Shown: piece after piece, positions 10,451 through 21,326 of the stretch
Numbering within the stretch: position 1 is the first letter of the stretch
Layout: the number at the start of each line of letters is the position of its first letter
Source of the DNA: Welwitschia mirabilis
Taxonomy: Eukaryota > Gnetophyta > Gnetopsida > Welwitschiales
Reading direction: 5' to 3'
DNA: 31,708 nt
Assembly: GCA_051453625.1 (NCBI GenBank)
Contig: JBOZIK010000001.1
Coordinates: forward strand, 54,528,247 to 54,559,954
The notes under the pieces: generated by a model
Told to the model about the DNA's origin: nothing
Database searches by the model: none
Seen by the model: only the letters and a program-made list of their open reading frames with translations
Translations under genes and position numbers: made by a program

Positions 10451-11460
10451 ATAGTAAGTATCATATGGTTCATATAACTACCACCTCAACTTAGCAATAA
10501 ATAATTCGACAATTTCTAGATGAAATAAATTTAAATTCGAGATCAATTAGCATAAGGTGGATTAATTACAATACATGCACCTCTAAGCTTATAAGAAGAA
10601 AGATAGTTAACTTTTAATTTTGCATTTTATTCTACATTTTTATGATACTTTACTTTTTCTTTGTACATTTCCATGGACAATTAAGTAGTCATAATCCCTC
10701 ATGGTAAGAAATTTTTATCCTTTTTGCATTTGGAAGTATGTAAGTAATTTTTTTTAGGGGTCAAGGTAAAATTTTAAGAATTAGAAAATGAAAAATACAT
10801 TGTTGTTTTAAAGCTTATAAGTTGAATGTGCTAATATTTTCAAGCTTACTACTTTTAGTAGATAAAAAACATTAGAAAAGAAAAAATTAGAAAACAAAAA
10901 TGAAAACTCATTTGTACTAAAAATCTACTGTTATTAAGTTCATCAGTATTTTTGAATTTTTCTACTATTGAATAATGAAAACTCATCCAAAAATCCTAAA
11001 ACATGTTGTTATTTTTACAATTAATAAATATGAAAGATTTTTAAGAATTATTATCTTGCATAATAGTCAGAAGTAGTAAGCTAAGGAAAAGGTTAACTTA
11101 AAACTAACTAATAGCCTTAGCTGTCAACTTGGAAGATAGTTAACCTAACTTAAGCCATATGTTTTATATACTTCTAGATGTCTTAAAGAATGTTTTTATT
11201 TATTAAAATGTAGAATCATGTCTTTCTTGAATGTTAGATAAATTCTTACATATCCATATCTCATAGATTTTAAACACTAAATAATTAAATTAGAATGATA
11301 TGATTGTTTAACAATGTCAGAGGGGCATAGCTTTAAGACAGTTTTCAAATTCTAGAAATATTTAAAGTTTAATGAGGTAAAAAATTTATTAGAGATAGTT
11401 GTTTTTGATACAAAAGCTTAACTTTTGAAATAAGACCTTTAAAGAATACCAAATTTACCA
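10451..11460. other. Unassigned AT-rich DNA
   Basis: I see no ORF of note, no convincing repeat and no transposon motif on either strand, only poly-A/T-rich sequence. It separates the 61-bp repeat from the coding relic that starts near 11470. Confidence 0.5.
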
Positions 11461-11469
11461 AATGAACAT

Positions 11470-13760
11470 AGATCAATTAAAGAAGCCAATAGAAAAGAGG
11501 AGATTAAATGGAGTATGAATATGTTAGAGAGAATCATTATTGGTGGAAGGATTTCAAGCAATAGAAATTTAAATCCTAAACTTCTTATGCTCTTTCAAAT
11601 TATAGTAGGTAACCTAGTCTCTATCTTAAACAAACAAAAAGGCTTAATGTTTCTAGGATTCTCTATGTACGAAGCAACAAAATGTATCACACAACAAAAA
11701 AAAGTGGATATCATAGAAGGAATTTTTTAAGGAAGTTTGAAAAATATTACAAAAAATGAAGAAAGTTGGATTTTTGGGATTTATTGATTTGGGATTCCCC
11801 TTGATAATCATCAAGCTTCTTAGTGGCACATGTATCAGCCTAAGGATAAATAGATAACATATTGAGATAGCATGCTAATCATTATTTGGAGTTCAAATAT
11901 TGAGTATAATTAGGGATCAACATGAACTAGGGAACCTAGTACTTCAACTTCTTTACTTCATATTGAACCACCATTTATAGAAACAAAATAGCTTTATGTA
12001 ATGCAATTTATTATGGAATAGTTACTAAGAATAGTTTCTTCACCTAAATTATTCACAAAGGCTTTAGAAGAAGATAAGATTGATAGTTACTATAATGCTA
12101 TAGGAACATTTAGAAAATAAATCAATTTTTCATTGATTAAAAGGAAGAGCTTTTAATTCTAAGAAAATTAAAGGAAAAGAAAAAGGAAATAATGTCAGAT
12201 TAGAAAAGGATGTTAAGAATAGATTATTTAAAATTTACTTCTCAGATATCTATAAAAGCATCATGGAAAAACTACAAGTAGCTTATGCAAAGATAGTTAA
12301 GTTGGATATAATTTTAAAGGATAAGAATGCTTAGAAAAGTGGATTAAGAGAAAAACCTAAAATTTTAGTCTTCTTATTACAAAGCATGGTCACTTTAAAA
12401 AAATAATATGCAGAGTCTATTAAGTGGTAAAAAAATTCATTACATTTATTCACAATAAAAGACTTTTATCTCTAAAGAAAGAATATTCTGAGATGATTTA
12501 TGCTGACCTACAAGGAACTAGTGAGAAAGATATGAAAATACAAGAAGATGTAGTGAGCTATAAATCAAAGTGGATTAAGGCATTAGACATCACAAATACA
12601 TAGAAAATCCACTTGTAAGCTAATAAAAGATTCATTTAGTATTTGAATAAGCAAAACACTAAACTTAGGGTAAAAATAAAGGATGATCAACTTAAGAAAA
12701 TGCAACCACTTACTTACTAAAGTAATCATCCCACCTTTAGCTCTATCTTATCAAAAATAAAGAAGGAAGTTTAAAATTTTACAAAGTAATAAAAGAATAA
12801 CCAAAAAGTAGTCATTTTATCTTAATTGTTGGTTCTCTTTCTACTAAATTGGAATAGAGATTTCAAAATTATTCTACCATAGTATATTTAAAATTTAAGG
12901 AATATATAGAATAATCCTTAGTTGAATTAAGAAAGGATATTAGATTGATGTACTCATAATCTACCCAAAGCATCATTGGAAATTTAGAGAAAGTAAATTT
13001 ATAGCTCTTACATCACAACCATATGATGGAGAATCAACTTTACAAAATAATAGGTTTCAGTTTTGAAGGATTGATAGTTCCTCAGAGTTTAGATGATTAT
13101 GTATAGAAATTATTCAATTTTATAGATAATTTTCAAGACTAACTATAAAATGTGATACAAAAATATTTAAGGGATTTATTGATTTTTTTAAGCATCATGT
13201 GATTAGTTATAGAAATTAAAAAATGATTTTAATAAAGAAAGAATTAATTTATCTATGGAAAATATAAGAAACCTAATTAATACAATAACCATTAGATGTA
13301 GCAAGAATTTGAAATAATTTAAGGAAGATATAAGTATATTTGGACTTCCCTCTTAAGATATACATTAGATTAGATTCCTCCATTAAAGAATCATAACTAA
13401 TATGAATGTAATAAGATGTGCATTTACTAATATCTTTTTAAAAGTAGAGAGAGGTCATACTTTTGGAATTTACACCATCTATTTTAGGCAAAATTTTAAA
13501 GAAGAAATCAAGGAAAACACTATCCTAATACTTGTCTCCACACCATATTCTACATAAACCCTAGCTACTAGACCAAAAACCCCACCTATACAAAAATGAA
13601 AAGGGAAACATAGGTGATAAGGCCTCCTTCTAAAGGAAGTAAAAGGTTAAAAAACACAAAGATTCAAGAAACTTTAATTTTGAAAGTAGATGAATCTATA
13701 AATCTAGATGATCTAGCTCTTTAAGAATAATAAAGAAAATTAATAATTAACTTCAAATAG
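11470..13760 (+). pseudogene. Unidentified, heavily mutated coding relic
   Basis: Composition shifts here towards Lys/Glu/Asn/Ser-type codons on the + strand, and several frames stay open for tens of codons with stops mostly TAG/TAA at places that could have been CAG/CAA or TGG. Fragments include YVRSNKMYHTT near 11670, HIEPPFIETK near 11965, SIMEKLQVAYAKIVKLD near 12260, IIGNLEKVNL near 12972 and ESINLDDLAL near 13695. The last part is seen again at 15505. The mix of a heptad-like stretch and a basic C-terminal segment would suit a gag or coat-type polyprotein of a reverse-transcribing element, for example a gypsy element or an endogenous pararetrovirus. I see no protease, RT, RNase H, movement-protein or zinc-knuckle motif that would decide it, and I do not assign a function. 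Confidence 0.4.
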
Positions 13761-14745
13761 TAAAAGCAATTAAGTTAATCAACAAAACATTCTAAAAAAT
13801 AAGAATCTACTAAAGAATTATCATTTATTTTTAAAAGGAGAGTTAAAAAGTAAAACATTTTGTATTTTGTATTTTGTTAAGAGGCTAACAAAAGATTGAA
13901 TTTGGGGAAACTAATGAGGCCAAATATCTAGTACATAATTCATGTTATTATGATATTTTATTTTGCTAATGAATCCATGTTTCTTAATATTAACTTAATA
14001 TTTTAGCTAGTTAGTCATTAGTAATATTTCTTATATTTATCTATATAATGGTTTATGCATCATGGTATTTTTAGACAAGTAAGGAAATGTAAAATAGAGA
14101 GAGACAATAAAATAGCTAAAAATTAAAACCTCTACTCTCATGCAACTACTTTAAGGAAGCAAGAAAGAAAATAACCAAGAAATAAATGGGAGTATAAGAA
14201 TAAAAAACATGTAAGAGAGAAAGAGAAGGATCTTTAGCAAGATGAAAGAAATTAGTAATAGTAGAAGAGAGGGCCTAAAGCTAAGAATCTAAGATGGAGA
14301 GCTCCAACACATTCTAAAAAGAGTAGCAAATATCTTCACGGCTCCAGTGTCACATATAAAGAAAAGCACCATACTTAGTATTTTATGTAATCATAATTTA
14401 AAAATCAAATTAAGCTACAAATTTATGCTAAGATATGAAGAACTATTACATTACCTAAAAATAGTATTTTCTTTTTGTATTTCCTTGCTTCTGCATCTAT
14501 AGCTAGTAGGTATTAGAATATAATACTACTCATATATAATCTCTCATGTGTAGGTTAATTATTCTAAAGAATGGTCTTAGCAATATAATCTAAACTAAAT
14601 TAATTAAATATTTGATTACCTTAGTTAGTTCTTTAGTAAGATTTCATAAATATTAGTTTAATGTTTTAACTTATTTACAACACATTATCAATACATTTTT
14701 AAACTTTTTACATATTTATACATAAAATAATTAACTATTACTAGG
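13595..14745 (+). repeat. Direct repeat, copy 1 (end of relic ORF plus non-coding tail)
   Basis: This copy starts ATGAAAAGGGAAACATAGGT and is collinear with 15505-16765. Shared landmarks are AATCTAGATGATCTAGC, ATCTATATAATGG (near 14038), GATGGAGAGCT and AAGAAAAGCAC. The first ~250 bp read as a basic peptide with stops at the same codons in both copies (for example the TAG after KRET). The rest is non-coding. Relative to copy 2 it lacks about 70 bp near 14526, the block that carries TATAAATA in copy 2. It may be the 3' end of an element plus an LTR or other terminal region. Confidence 0.75.
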
Positions 14746-15404
14746 TTATTCGAATCAAACAAAGATGAAGTATAGGCAACATCAAGAATAATAAATCATA
14801 CCTTTCCATAATAGCTTCTCTAGCATCTAATATCCTAACTAGGGGTCAATTCTAAACAAGGAGGAATTCAACCTCTTATACATATGGTGTTCCCCAAACT
14901 CTTGAATAAGACTACCAACTAGAGGGAAATTACAATAATGAAGGAGTTACCCCATAAACTAGTAGGCTATATTTTGTGTGCTTTGTTATCTATCCTATCT
15001 CTCATCTATTATGTAATAAATTCTATTTACCTCTTGAGGCACATTAAACTAATGACAAGAGCATTACGATACATGGCAACTACTTGTTATTTTATATATG
15101 GAAAATAATCACAACTAAACATGCCTTAATACCAATATACATATAACTTTAAATAAATATTATTGATTATTAGTAATCCTAGGCTTTATTAGTGAAGCTT
15201 GGAATACTATAATATAATGATATAATATAATATAGTAAGTCCAACCTTAACAGCTATGAGTAGATAAGAATGATTCATATTAGTTTATAACACACCATAA
15301 GGAGATGAATATGTGAACATGCATATAAGGGGATTCTTTCTTCATCAATGTTAAATATGAAATAAATATTATAGAAAATAATCATGATAATTATGTGATA
15401 AATT
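14746..15404. other. Unassigned DNA between the two repeat copies
   Basis: No coding signal or recognisable transposon motif was found. Only short AT-rich repeats (TATAATATAATGATATAATATAATATAG near 15207-15236, a TA-rich patch) stand out. It ends at a 100-N gap, so how it joins copy 2 is unknown. Confidence 0.5.
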
Positions 15405-15504
15405 NNNNNNNNNNNNNNNNNNNNNNNNNNNNNNNNNNNNNNNNNNNNNNNNNNNNNNNNNNNNNNNNNNNNNNNNNNNNNNNNNNNNNNNNNNNNNNNN
15501 NNNN
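15405..15504. other. 100-N assembly gap
   Basis: This is a gap of placeholder size. The first base after it is the first base of repeat copy 2, so the repeat was probably truncated by the contig end, not by biology. Confidence 0.95.
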
Positions 15505-16765
15505 ATGAAAAGGGAAACATAGGTGATAAGGACTCCTTCTAAAGGAAGAGGAAGTGTAAAAAGAATTAAAATTTAGAAAACTCCAATTTTAAAAAAGGAT
15601 GAATCTATAAATCTAGATGATCTAGCCCTCTAAAAAGAACAAAGAAAATTAATGAAGGACTTTGAGTGGTAAAAGAAATTAAGTCAATCATCCAAATTCT
15701 ATAAAAAATAAGAATCTCCTAAAGATCAACTATTTATTTTTAAAAGGAGAGTAAACAAGTGAAACATATTGTATTTTATTAAGGGGCTAATGAAATCTTA
15801 AATTTGAGGACATTAATAAGCCAAAATATTGTTATACATAATTCATATTATTATGATTCTTTATTTTGTTAATGAATCTATATTTCTTAGTATTACCTTA
15901 ATATTTTAGATAGTTAGTAAAATTCATTATATCTATCTATATAATGGTTTTTACATCATGGTATCTTTGAAAAGGTAAGAGAATGTTACTTCATAAGAAA
16001 AAATAGGATAAGAAATAGAATAGCTACAAAGTAAGACTACTACTCCCACGCAGCTACATTGAAGAAGAACAAAGGGGAATAACTAGGAAATAAAGGGGAG
16101 GAAAAGGATTAAGGCAAATAGGATAGGACAAGAAGTATCTTTAGCACGAGGAAAAAAAAATAGCAACAGTAGAAGAGAGGACTTAAAGCTAAGGATTTAA
16201 GATGGAGAGCTATAGTAAATTTTGAAAAGAGTAGTAAACGTCTCCATAGCTCTAGTGTGACCTATAAAGAAAAGCACTATAATTAGTATTTTATGTGATC
16301 ATATTATAAAAATTAGGATTAAGCTACAAAGCTATCCTGGGATGTGATGTAATATTATATTTCTTGAAATAGAAGTGTTTTATTTTGTTTTTTTTTTTTA
16401 CTACTATATCTATAAGTAGTAGATATTAGAATATAATAACACTTATAAATAGGTGTTATGCAATATTGTTATTAAGTACTTCTATTAATATTTTTCCCTT
16501 ATCTTGTAATTTATATATGTAATCTCTCATTTATGCTTTCACTAAGGTTAACCTTCAACTTAACATATCTAGATTAATTTTTTATCAAGAATGGTCTTGA
16601 CAACACAATCTAAAGTAACTTGGCTGAGGCTTTAATTATCTTAGTTTGTTCTTATAGTGAGCTTTCATAAATATTGATTCAATGAGTTGATCTATTTACA
16701 ATACATTACCAAAATCATTTTAAACTTTTTGCATCTTTATAAATAAATAGGTATCTATAAATACT
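15505..16765 (+). repeat. Direct repeat, copy 2
   Basis: This is the second copy of 13595-14745. Its coding-like start has the fragments KRET-stop-VIR and ESINLDDLAL, as in copy 1, with stops shared (TAG after KRET) and private ones. It retains a block at about 16437-16517 missing from copy 1, which includes TATAAATA at 16444-16451 and could be a promoter of the source element. Homology ends near 16765, where a TAAATA-rich tail begins. The upstream limit is unknown because of the gap. Confidence 0.75.
16444..16451 (+). promoter_or_regulatory. TATA-box-like sequence in repeat copy 2
   Basis: TATAAATA is followed by GGTGTTATGC, downstream of a T-rich tract and upstream of CTTATCTTGTAATTT. The layout suits an LTR or pararetroviral promoter. 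It is deleted in copy 1. There is no evidence of activity. Confidence 0.3.
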
Positions 16766-17930
16766 CAAAAAGAAAAATTTATAAAACTCATATCAAATCA
16801 TAGAATATAATGGAATATTCACAGGGTTGATGTTAACTAAGCATAAAACATTGAATGTGATGAAATTGTATTAATAATGAAAATAAAACCTTATCTTCCA
16901 TTAATAAGAATAACACAATACATTAGTTGGTGGAGATAATTTTAAACACATGCAAATAATAAAAATCATCATGGTGTATGAGATTAGGATCATCAGGGAT
17001 AGAATATATAGCTATGATATAACATAAGCAAATAAAATAAATTTAATGACACACACTTCATAGGATACATAATCATCCATGGCATAAAGGAATAATATCC
17101 AACATAAAGATTACAATGCTGTTCATATGAAGACTATTCATTTATGGTATAGGAAACAAAAACATCTATCGCATATAAAAATTGCAATACATGTAGTAGG
17201 AGGCCTAGTTATCCATGACATGAAATTAGTTATAAAAAAAGCAACTCTATGTAAGAAAATAAATATGTACAATTTACTCCATAATGTGATGTAATTCTAG
17301 ATAAATATTCTTAAGGAATAAACCATTTATAATTATCATATAAAGCTATAAAAATTAATAAAAAATCACATAATACTTCATATCCTAGGTATGCCATAAA
17401 ATTTAACTATTCTAGTAAATGAATAAATTAATGTTTTACTATTATATGAACTACTATATTATCATGCATAGAAATTACATAAAATAAAAGTATAAATATG
17501 TAATAACTAGGATATAAGAATCTCTGCATTACCATGTTGATTCATTTTCATATCAAGTGTGTTTAGAACAAGTTCATACATATACTTCAAAGAATATTCC
17601 AAACATTTACCTAGACCCAAGATGTAAGAATAAGTAACATAGAGAGTCAAAGAGTAGAATAATGGATACATCACCTTTTTTACTTAGGAATACAATCCCT
17701 ATTTTTCCTATGGATACAACCTTTTTTAGCTAGGCATACAACCATTTTTACCTAGGACATAATTATTTTTACTTGGGTACACTATGAAGGAATATATTTT
17801 TCAATGGTATTAAAAGTTCTTTCACTATTTGCAAAGTTGAGATAAAATTTAGAAATATAATGTTATGCTAACTAGGATGTTTGAGACCTATTATGAAATG
17901 TCTATCCCTATATGTAGTGATTTGAATGGT
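16766..17930. repeat. Unassigned AT-rich DNA with degenerate short tandem repeats
   Basis: Two loose arrays are visible. At 17057-17250, three units of about 65-72 bp share a pattern like TTCATAGGATACATAATCAT, then CCATGGCATAAAGG, then ATCCAACATAAAGATTACAA; unit starts are near 17057, 17122 and 17194. At 17677-17780, four or five units of roughly 22-28 bp share TTTTTACCTAGGCATACAACC. Neither resembles a known satellite to me. No gene is visible. Confidence 0.45.
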
Positions 17931-18229
17931 GATACTTACATTTGAGAAGTGGAATATCTAGTCTTATGTGTGGTAGAATGTATAGGGATGTTTCAAAAGT
18001 TGACCAAGACATCTACCCCTATTCACAGAAGAAAGCTATGGGGACATCTAGGTTTTATGACAGAACATCCACTCTTATACTCATTATGGAGACATCGGGA
18101 TCTTGTACTAGGAAATCTAGAATACTTTATAATATTGATAGGGGATCAAACATTACAACCAGAATGTCCAAAGATAAAGAAGGAGATGTCTAAAAAAGTA
18201 AATATTAGAGTAGAAAAGTAATCATTGCA
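17931..18229 (+). other. Unrecognised open stretch upstream of the copia LTR
   Basis: Two overlapping frames are open (17942-18193, 83 codons, and 17949-18221, 90 codons). The sequence is a little less AT-rich than its surroundings, and a GGGACATCT/GAGACATCG phrase recurs at about 18041 and 18090. Two long overlapping frames in a less AT-rich patch are expected by chance, and neither peptide resembles a family I know. It may be the outer part of the copia LTR or older flanking DNA. Confidence 0.2.
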
Positions 18230-18848
18230 GATGTCAGAATGTAATTTTTTAAGCACCAATAGTGAAGGTTATTTATCAAATGGCTAGGATTTCAAGTTTG
18301 AGGCTCCAACAACTATTTTTTGTAGTCCTTATATAAAATATTAAATAATCATTGTTATAATAACCTACTCTTAAACTAATCCTTAAGCTTAACTATGATG
18401 TAAATTTTTGATCTATGCTACACTGTGATATCTACTGCTTATTGATGTACTATGCTAAAGGAATTTCATTCCATTAGACTCTTCCTTTATTAAAATCTTG
18501 TAGTTAGTCATTAGAGTAAGTAGGGTAACCCTTGATGAACGGTATTTAATATAACTCTTACAGAAGGGTACTATAAGCTATCCTTAGTAAAGGATGTTCT
18601 CAAGAACCAGGAGGCTGAAAGCATATTTTTCCCTTTAAGAGTGGAGTAGGCAAGGATTTCCAAACCACTATAAATTTGGTTCATACTGTTTTTGTATTTG
18701 TCTCTTTATTTTCCTTTATCATTTCAGTTTTATGTGCTTAATTAAATTTTTATATTAATGTTTTTGATCAATTGATATAATTAAATTTATGCTATTCCTA
18801 AGAATATCCTATTTACCTATCCTCTAAGATGTCTAACAATCCTAACAA
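18230..18848 (+). mobile_element. 5' LTR of a Ty1/copia element (left end uncertain)
   Basis: The sequence just upstream of the copia PBS has the characteristic U5 text of SIRE/Maximus-like copia LTRs: TATAAGCTATCCTTAGTAAA, then GTTCTCAAGAACCAGGAGGC, then AGTGGAGTAGGCAAGGATTT followed by CCAAACCACTATAAATTTGG. It ends CTAACA at 18847, immediately before the PBS. A TATATAAA at 18330-18337 is a plausible promoter TATA box. The left boundary is set only roughly, because the 3' LTR lies beyond the window and no second copy is available for comparison. Confidence 0.6.
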
Positions 18849-18861
18849 TTAGTATTAGAGA
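18849..18861 (+). promoter_or_regulatory. Copia primer-binding site (tRNA-Met type, decayed)
   Basis: TTAGTATTAGAGA follows the LTR end AACA directly, compared with the common TTGGTATCAGAGC. The differences are G-to-A and C-to-T. The gag start codon lies about 50 bp downstream, the usual spacing in plant copia elements. Confidence 0.65.
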
Positions 18862-18911
18862 CTAGTGATCTAGATCCATACACTTTTTATCTATTTTTAG
18901 ATACAAGATTT

Positions 18912-19860
18912 ATGGCATACACAAGTTATCTAAAGGGTCATGTAGTATTCAGAGCTCCATTCTTCAATGGTAGTAACTATTCTTACTAGAAGTCCAAGAT
19001 GAGAATATTTTTGACATCTCTCCATTTGAAAATATGGGACATGGTTGAGCAAGGCTATGATCCTTAAGCATGTAGATGCAAATGAGATCATTTTCATAAA
19101 ACACAGAGATAAGTGAGATAATAATGATATAAAGAAACTTTAGAATAATACACAAGCCATGAACATGATCATTTGTGCCTTATCAAATGAAGAGTATAAT
19201 TGGATAGTTCAATGCTTAAGTGTCAAAGAGATATGTAGCACACTTAAAGTAGTCCATAAAGGAATGAATGTGATAAAGAATTCTAAACTTTAACTTCTCA
19301 TAGCAAAGTTTGAGAACATCAGAATGGATAAATCTGAGACAGTTGTAGATTACACCATAAAAGTGAGCAACATTATCAATAACATGTGGGGCTCAACAGA
19401 GAAAGTCTTAAAAAAATAAAGTAGTTCACAAAATCTTAAGAAGTCTCACAACGAAGTTTAGGCTAAAAGAAATATCCATTAAAGAAAGACAGGACATATA
19501 GACAGAATGAAGGTAGAAGAACTTCAAGGATCCTTAATGATATATGAGGCAACTTTATTATCAAGAGAAGATCAATCTAAAAGAAAGTGTATTGTTCTTA
19601 AGGCTTGTGAAGAGATCAATGATTCCCATGCAGATGAAATAGATCAAGACTTAGCGCTTTTGATAAGGAATTTAAAAAATGCTTCTTATGAAAGAAGAAA
19701 GAATGATAGTAATCCAAGAGATCATTTAAAGGAAAAATTCATAAAGGTAAGAATTATTTTAATTCAATTCAAAATTATAAATGCAAAGGTTAGAACTCTT
19801 TTAATTCAATGTAATTTTATAATTGCAAAGGTTTTAAACATGTTATTGTAGATTGTACAA
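18912..19860 (+). pseudogene. Ty1/copia gag (UBN2-type), broken by stops
   Basis: Gag is the structural protein that packages element RNA. The ATG at 18912 begins a typical copia N-terminus: RAPFFNGSNYSY, then a TAG in place of the conserved Trp, KSKMRIFLTS and KIWDMVEQGYDP. The UBN2 core follows at about 19155-19395 with ALSNEEYNWIV, VKEICSTLKVVHKG and LLIAKFENIRMDKSETV. An uninterrupted part at 19507-19851 begins KVEELQGSLMIYE, the common EELIGSLMTYE segment, and continues with an acidic linker. A degenerate CCHC zinc knuckle (NCKGFKHVIVDC) lies at about 19822-19857, with its first Cys lost. A 42-bp in-frame tandem duplication sits just before it (about 19757-19840). Stops fall mostly at Trp, Gln and Lys positions, so this is non-functional. 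Confidence 0.85.
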
Positions 19861-20665
19861 ATAATAAATAGGAAAATAAGTCCACAGATAAAGAAAAGAA
19901 ATTACTTTAAGTAACATGGGATGAATCTAATGATAAAGAAGCTAGCTTAAATGATGAAGGAGATGGTTTAAACTTTGAGCTTATTGTACTAGCACAAGAG
20001 ATAAGCAACCCTATCTCATCTGGTTCCTTTCATGATGTATCCTTTGTTAATGCTAAAGAATCAAAAAATACTTTTAAAGAATGTGATAATTTATATTTTA
20101 ACCATGATGAATTATTCAAAGCTTATGAAAATTAGTATGCATTTAGTCTAGATTTAGGAAATAAAAATATGTTATACAAAAATTGGACAGAGAAACTTGA
20201 ATGTAATTTGAAAAATGCTATTTTAAAAATTGACTCTTTACCTAAAGAACTATAAGATGCAAGATTTACAGCTAACAATTTAACCTAGGATAAAGATAAT
20301 TTAAATAAACTATTGTAAGTGGGATCTACTATTCAAAGTAGGAAGATCCCCTCTTGATAAATCTAGATTAGATAGTCTTCTAGTAAAACCCCTATCATTT
20401 ACTATTTTGGTCATAACATCCAATATTAATCTTTTGAAAGATCTAGTTTAATATATTTTTCTAATGATCATGAAAACATTCAATTTAACTATCCTTATAA
20501 AAAATAAGCTTGTTTACTCAGTCTAATAATAGTTTCAAATTTATTAGAAAAACCCCTTTAGACCAATATATTCCTAGAAGGCAAATCTCTAAGAAATGAG
20601 TTAGAAAAGGTCATATTACATCTCTATTTACTTGTGCTAATTATAAACCACAAGAATAAAAAAAA
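19861..20665 (+). pseudogene. Copia gag-protease linker (SIRE/Maximus-like), decayed
   Basis: This region continues the polyprotein in frame-shifting pieces. TWDESNDKEASLNDEGDG at about 19914 matches the acidic TWDDSDSESS segment that follows the zinc knuckle in SIRE/Maximus-like copia elements. Fragments NLYFNHDELFKAYEN, WTEKLECNLKNAILKIDSL and NNLT-stop-DKDNLNKLL then give the coiled-coil-like spacer before the protease. Several in-frame stops break it. Its presence is the main reason for placing the element in this lineage and not in a shorter copia group. Confidence 0.65.
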
Positions 20666-21239
20666 TGGTACTTAGATAGTGGATGTTCTAGATATATCAT
20701 GGGGAAAAAGAGTTTGTTGATCTCCTTTCAAAACTATAATAGTGGTAAAGTTACCTTTGAAGATAGTAGTAAAGGCCACATTATTGGAAAGTACTCCATT
20801 ATGAAAACTAAATTTCATCTGAAAATAAATCATGTTTATTTGATAAAAGGACTAAATCATAACCTATTGGAAATTTTTCAAATCTATGATAGAGGTAATA
20901 TTATCTCTTTATACAAAGACAAATGTATGATTTGTAATAGCTTTACCAATCAAGAAATTATCATGAGTCATAGGTATAAGTGCATGTATGTAATTGGAAG
21001 AAATAATAAATCCATAGAAGGATGCTACCTAAATCAAGCAAATGAAGTTAGTATTTGACATTAAAGACTATGCCATATGAACTTGAAGGATTTAAAGACC
21101 ATATCTTCCAAAGAAATAGTTAGAGGTATTCTTAAACTAAATGTTGGAAAATCCAAACTGTGTGAATCATGTTTGAAGGGGAAATTATTAGAATTGAGTT
21201 TTCCAAAGAAAAAGGGATTTTTTTGCCACTAAACCTCTA
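20666..21239 (+). pseudogene. Copia retropepsin and GAG-pre-integrase region
   Basis: The aspartic protease releases the mature gag and pol products. WYLDSGCSRYIMG at 20666-20704 is the copia active-site motif WxLDSG(A/C)S-x-H-M-(T/S)-G with the catalytic DSG intact. The frame then stays open to 21055 with KVTFEDSSKGHIIGK and the HVYLIKGLNHNLLEI motif (family VLYVPGLKHNLLSV). The GAG-pre-integrase domain follows as H-x-RLCHMNLKDL at about 21059, with a TGA for the expected Trp, a TAA for Arg/Lys and Gly-to-Cys in LGH. CESCLKGK at about 21160 keeps the CxxC pair. The reading frame breaks after about 21215. This is the best-preserved part of the element but cannot be translated from the gag start. 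Confidence 0.85.
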
Positions 21240-21326
21240 GAGTTAAGTTATATGAATTTGGTAGGCCCTATTCAAACTAAAAGCATTAGATAAAGAAAAT
21301 ATTTTTTACTAGTGGTAGATGACTAT
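21240..21326 (+). pseudogene. Copia integrase, first fragment (interrupted)
   Basis: ELSYMNLVGPIQTKSIR, then a stop, then KYFLLVVDDY corresponds to the start of the integrase catalytic core (family HMDLVGP...VVDDY/F). The first catalytic Asp of the D,D-35-E triad is Asn here (AAT at 21255-21257). The reading stops at 21326, where the minus-strand gypsy LTR begins. The same protein resumes at 30869 with ATGACTTTCAAGATTT, the DDFSRF codons. Confidence 0.85.

Noticed and set aside
15275-15520. 81-codon minus-strand frame
   Set aside because: It spans the 100-N gap and otherwise reads AT-rich non-coding DNA.
18964-19155. 63-codon minus-strand frame
   Set aside because: Antisense of the copia gag region, which is clearly coding on the + strand.
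21059-21240. A functional copia protease-integrase gene
   Set aside because: The open stretch 20657-21055 is short and is followed by TGA and TAA at conserved Trp and Lys/Arg positions, frame breaks and a catalytic Asp-to-Asn change.
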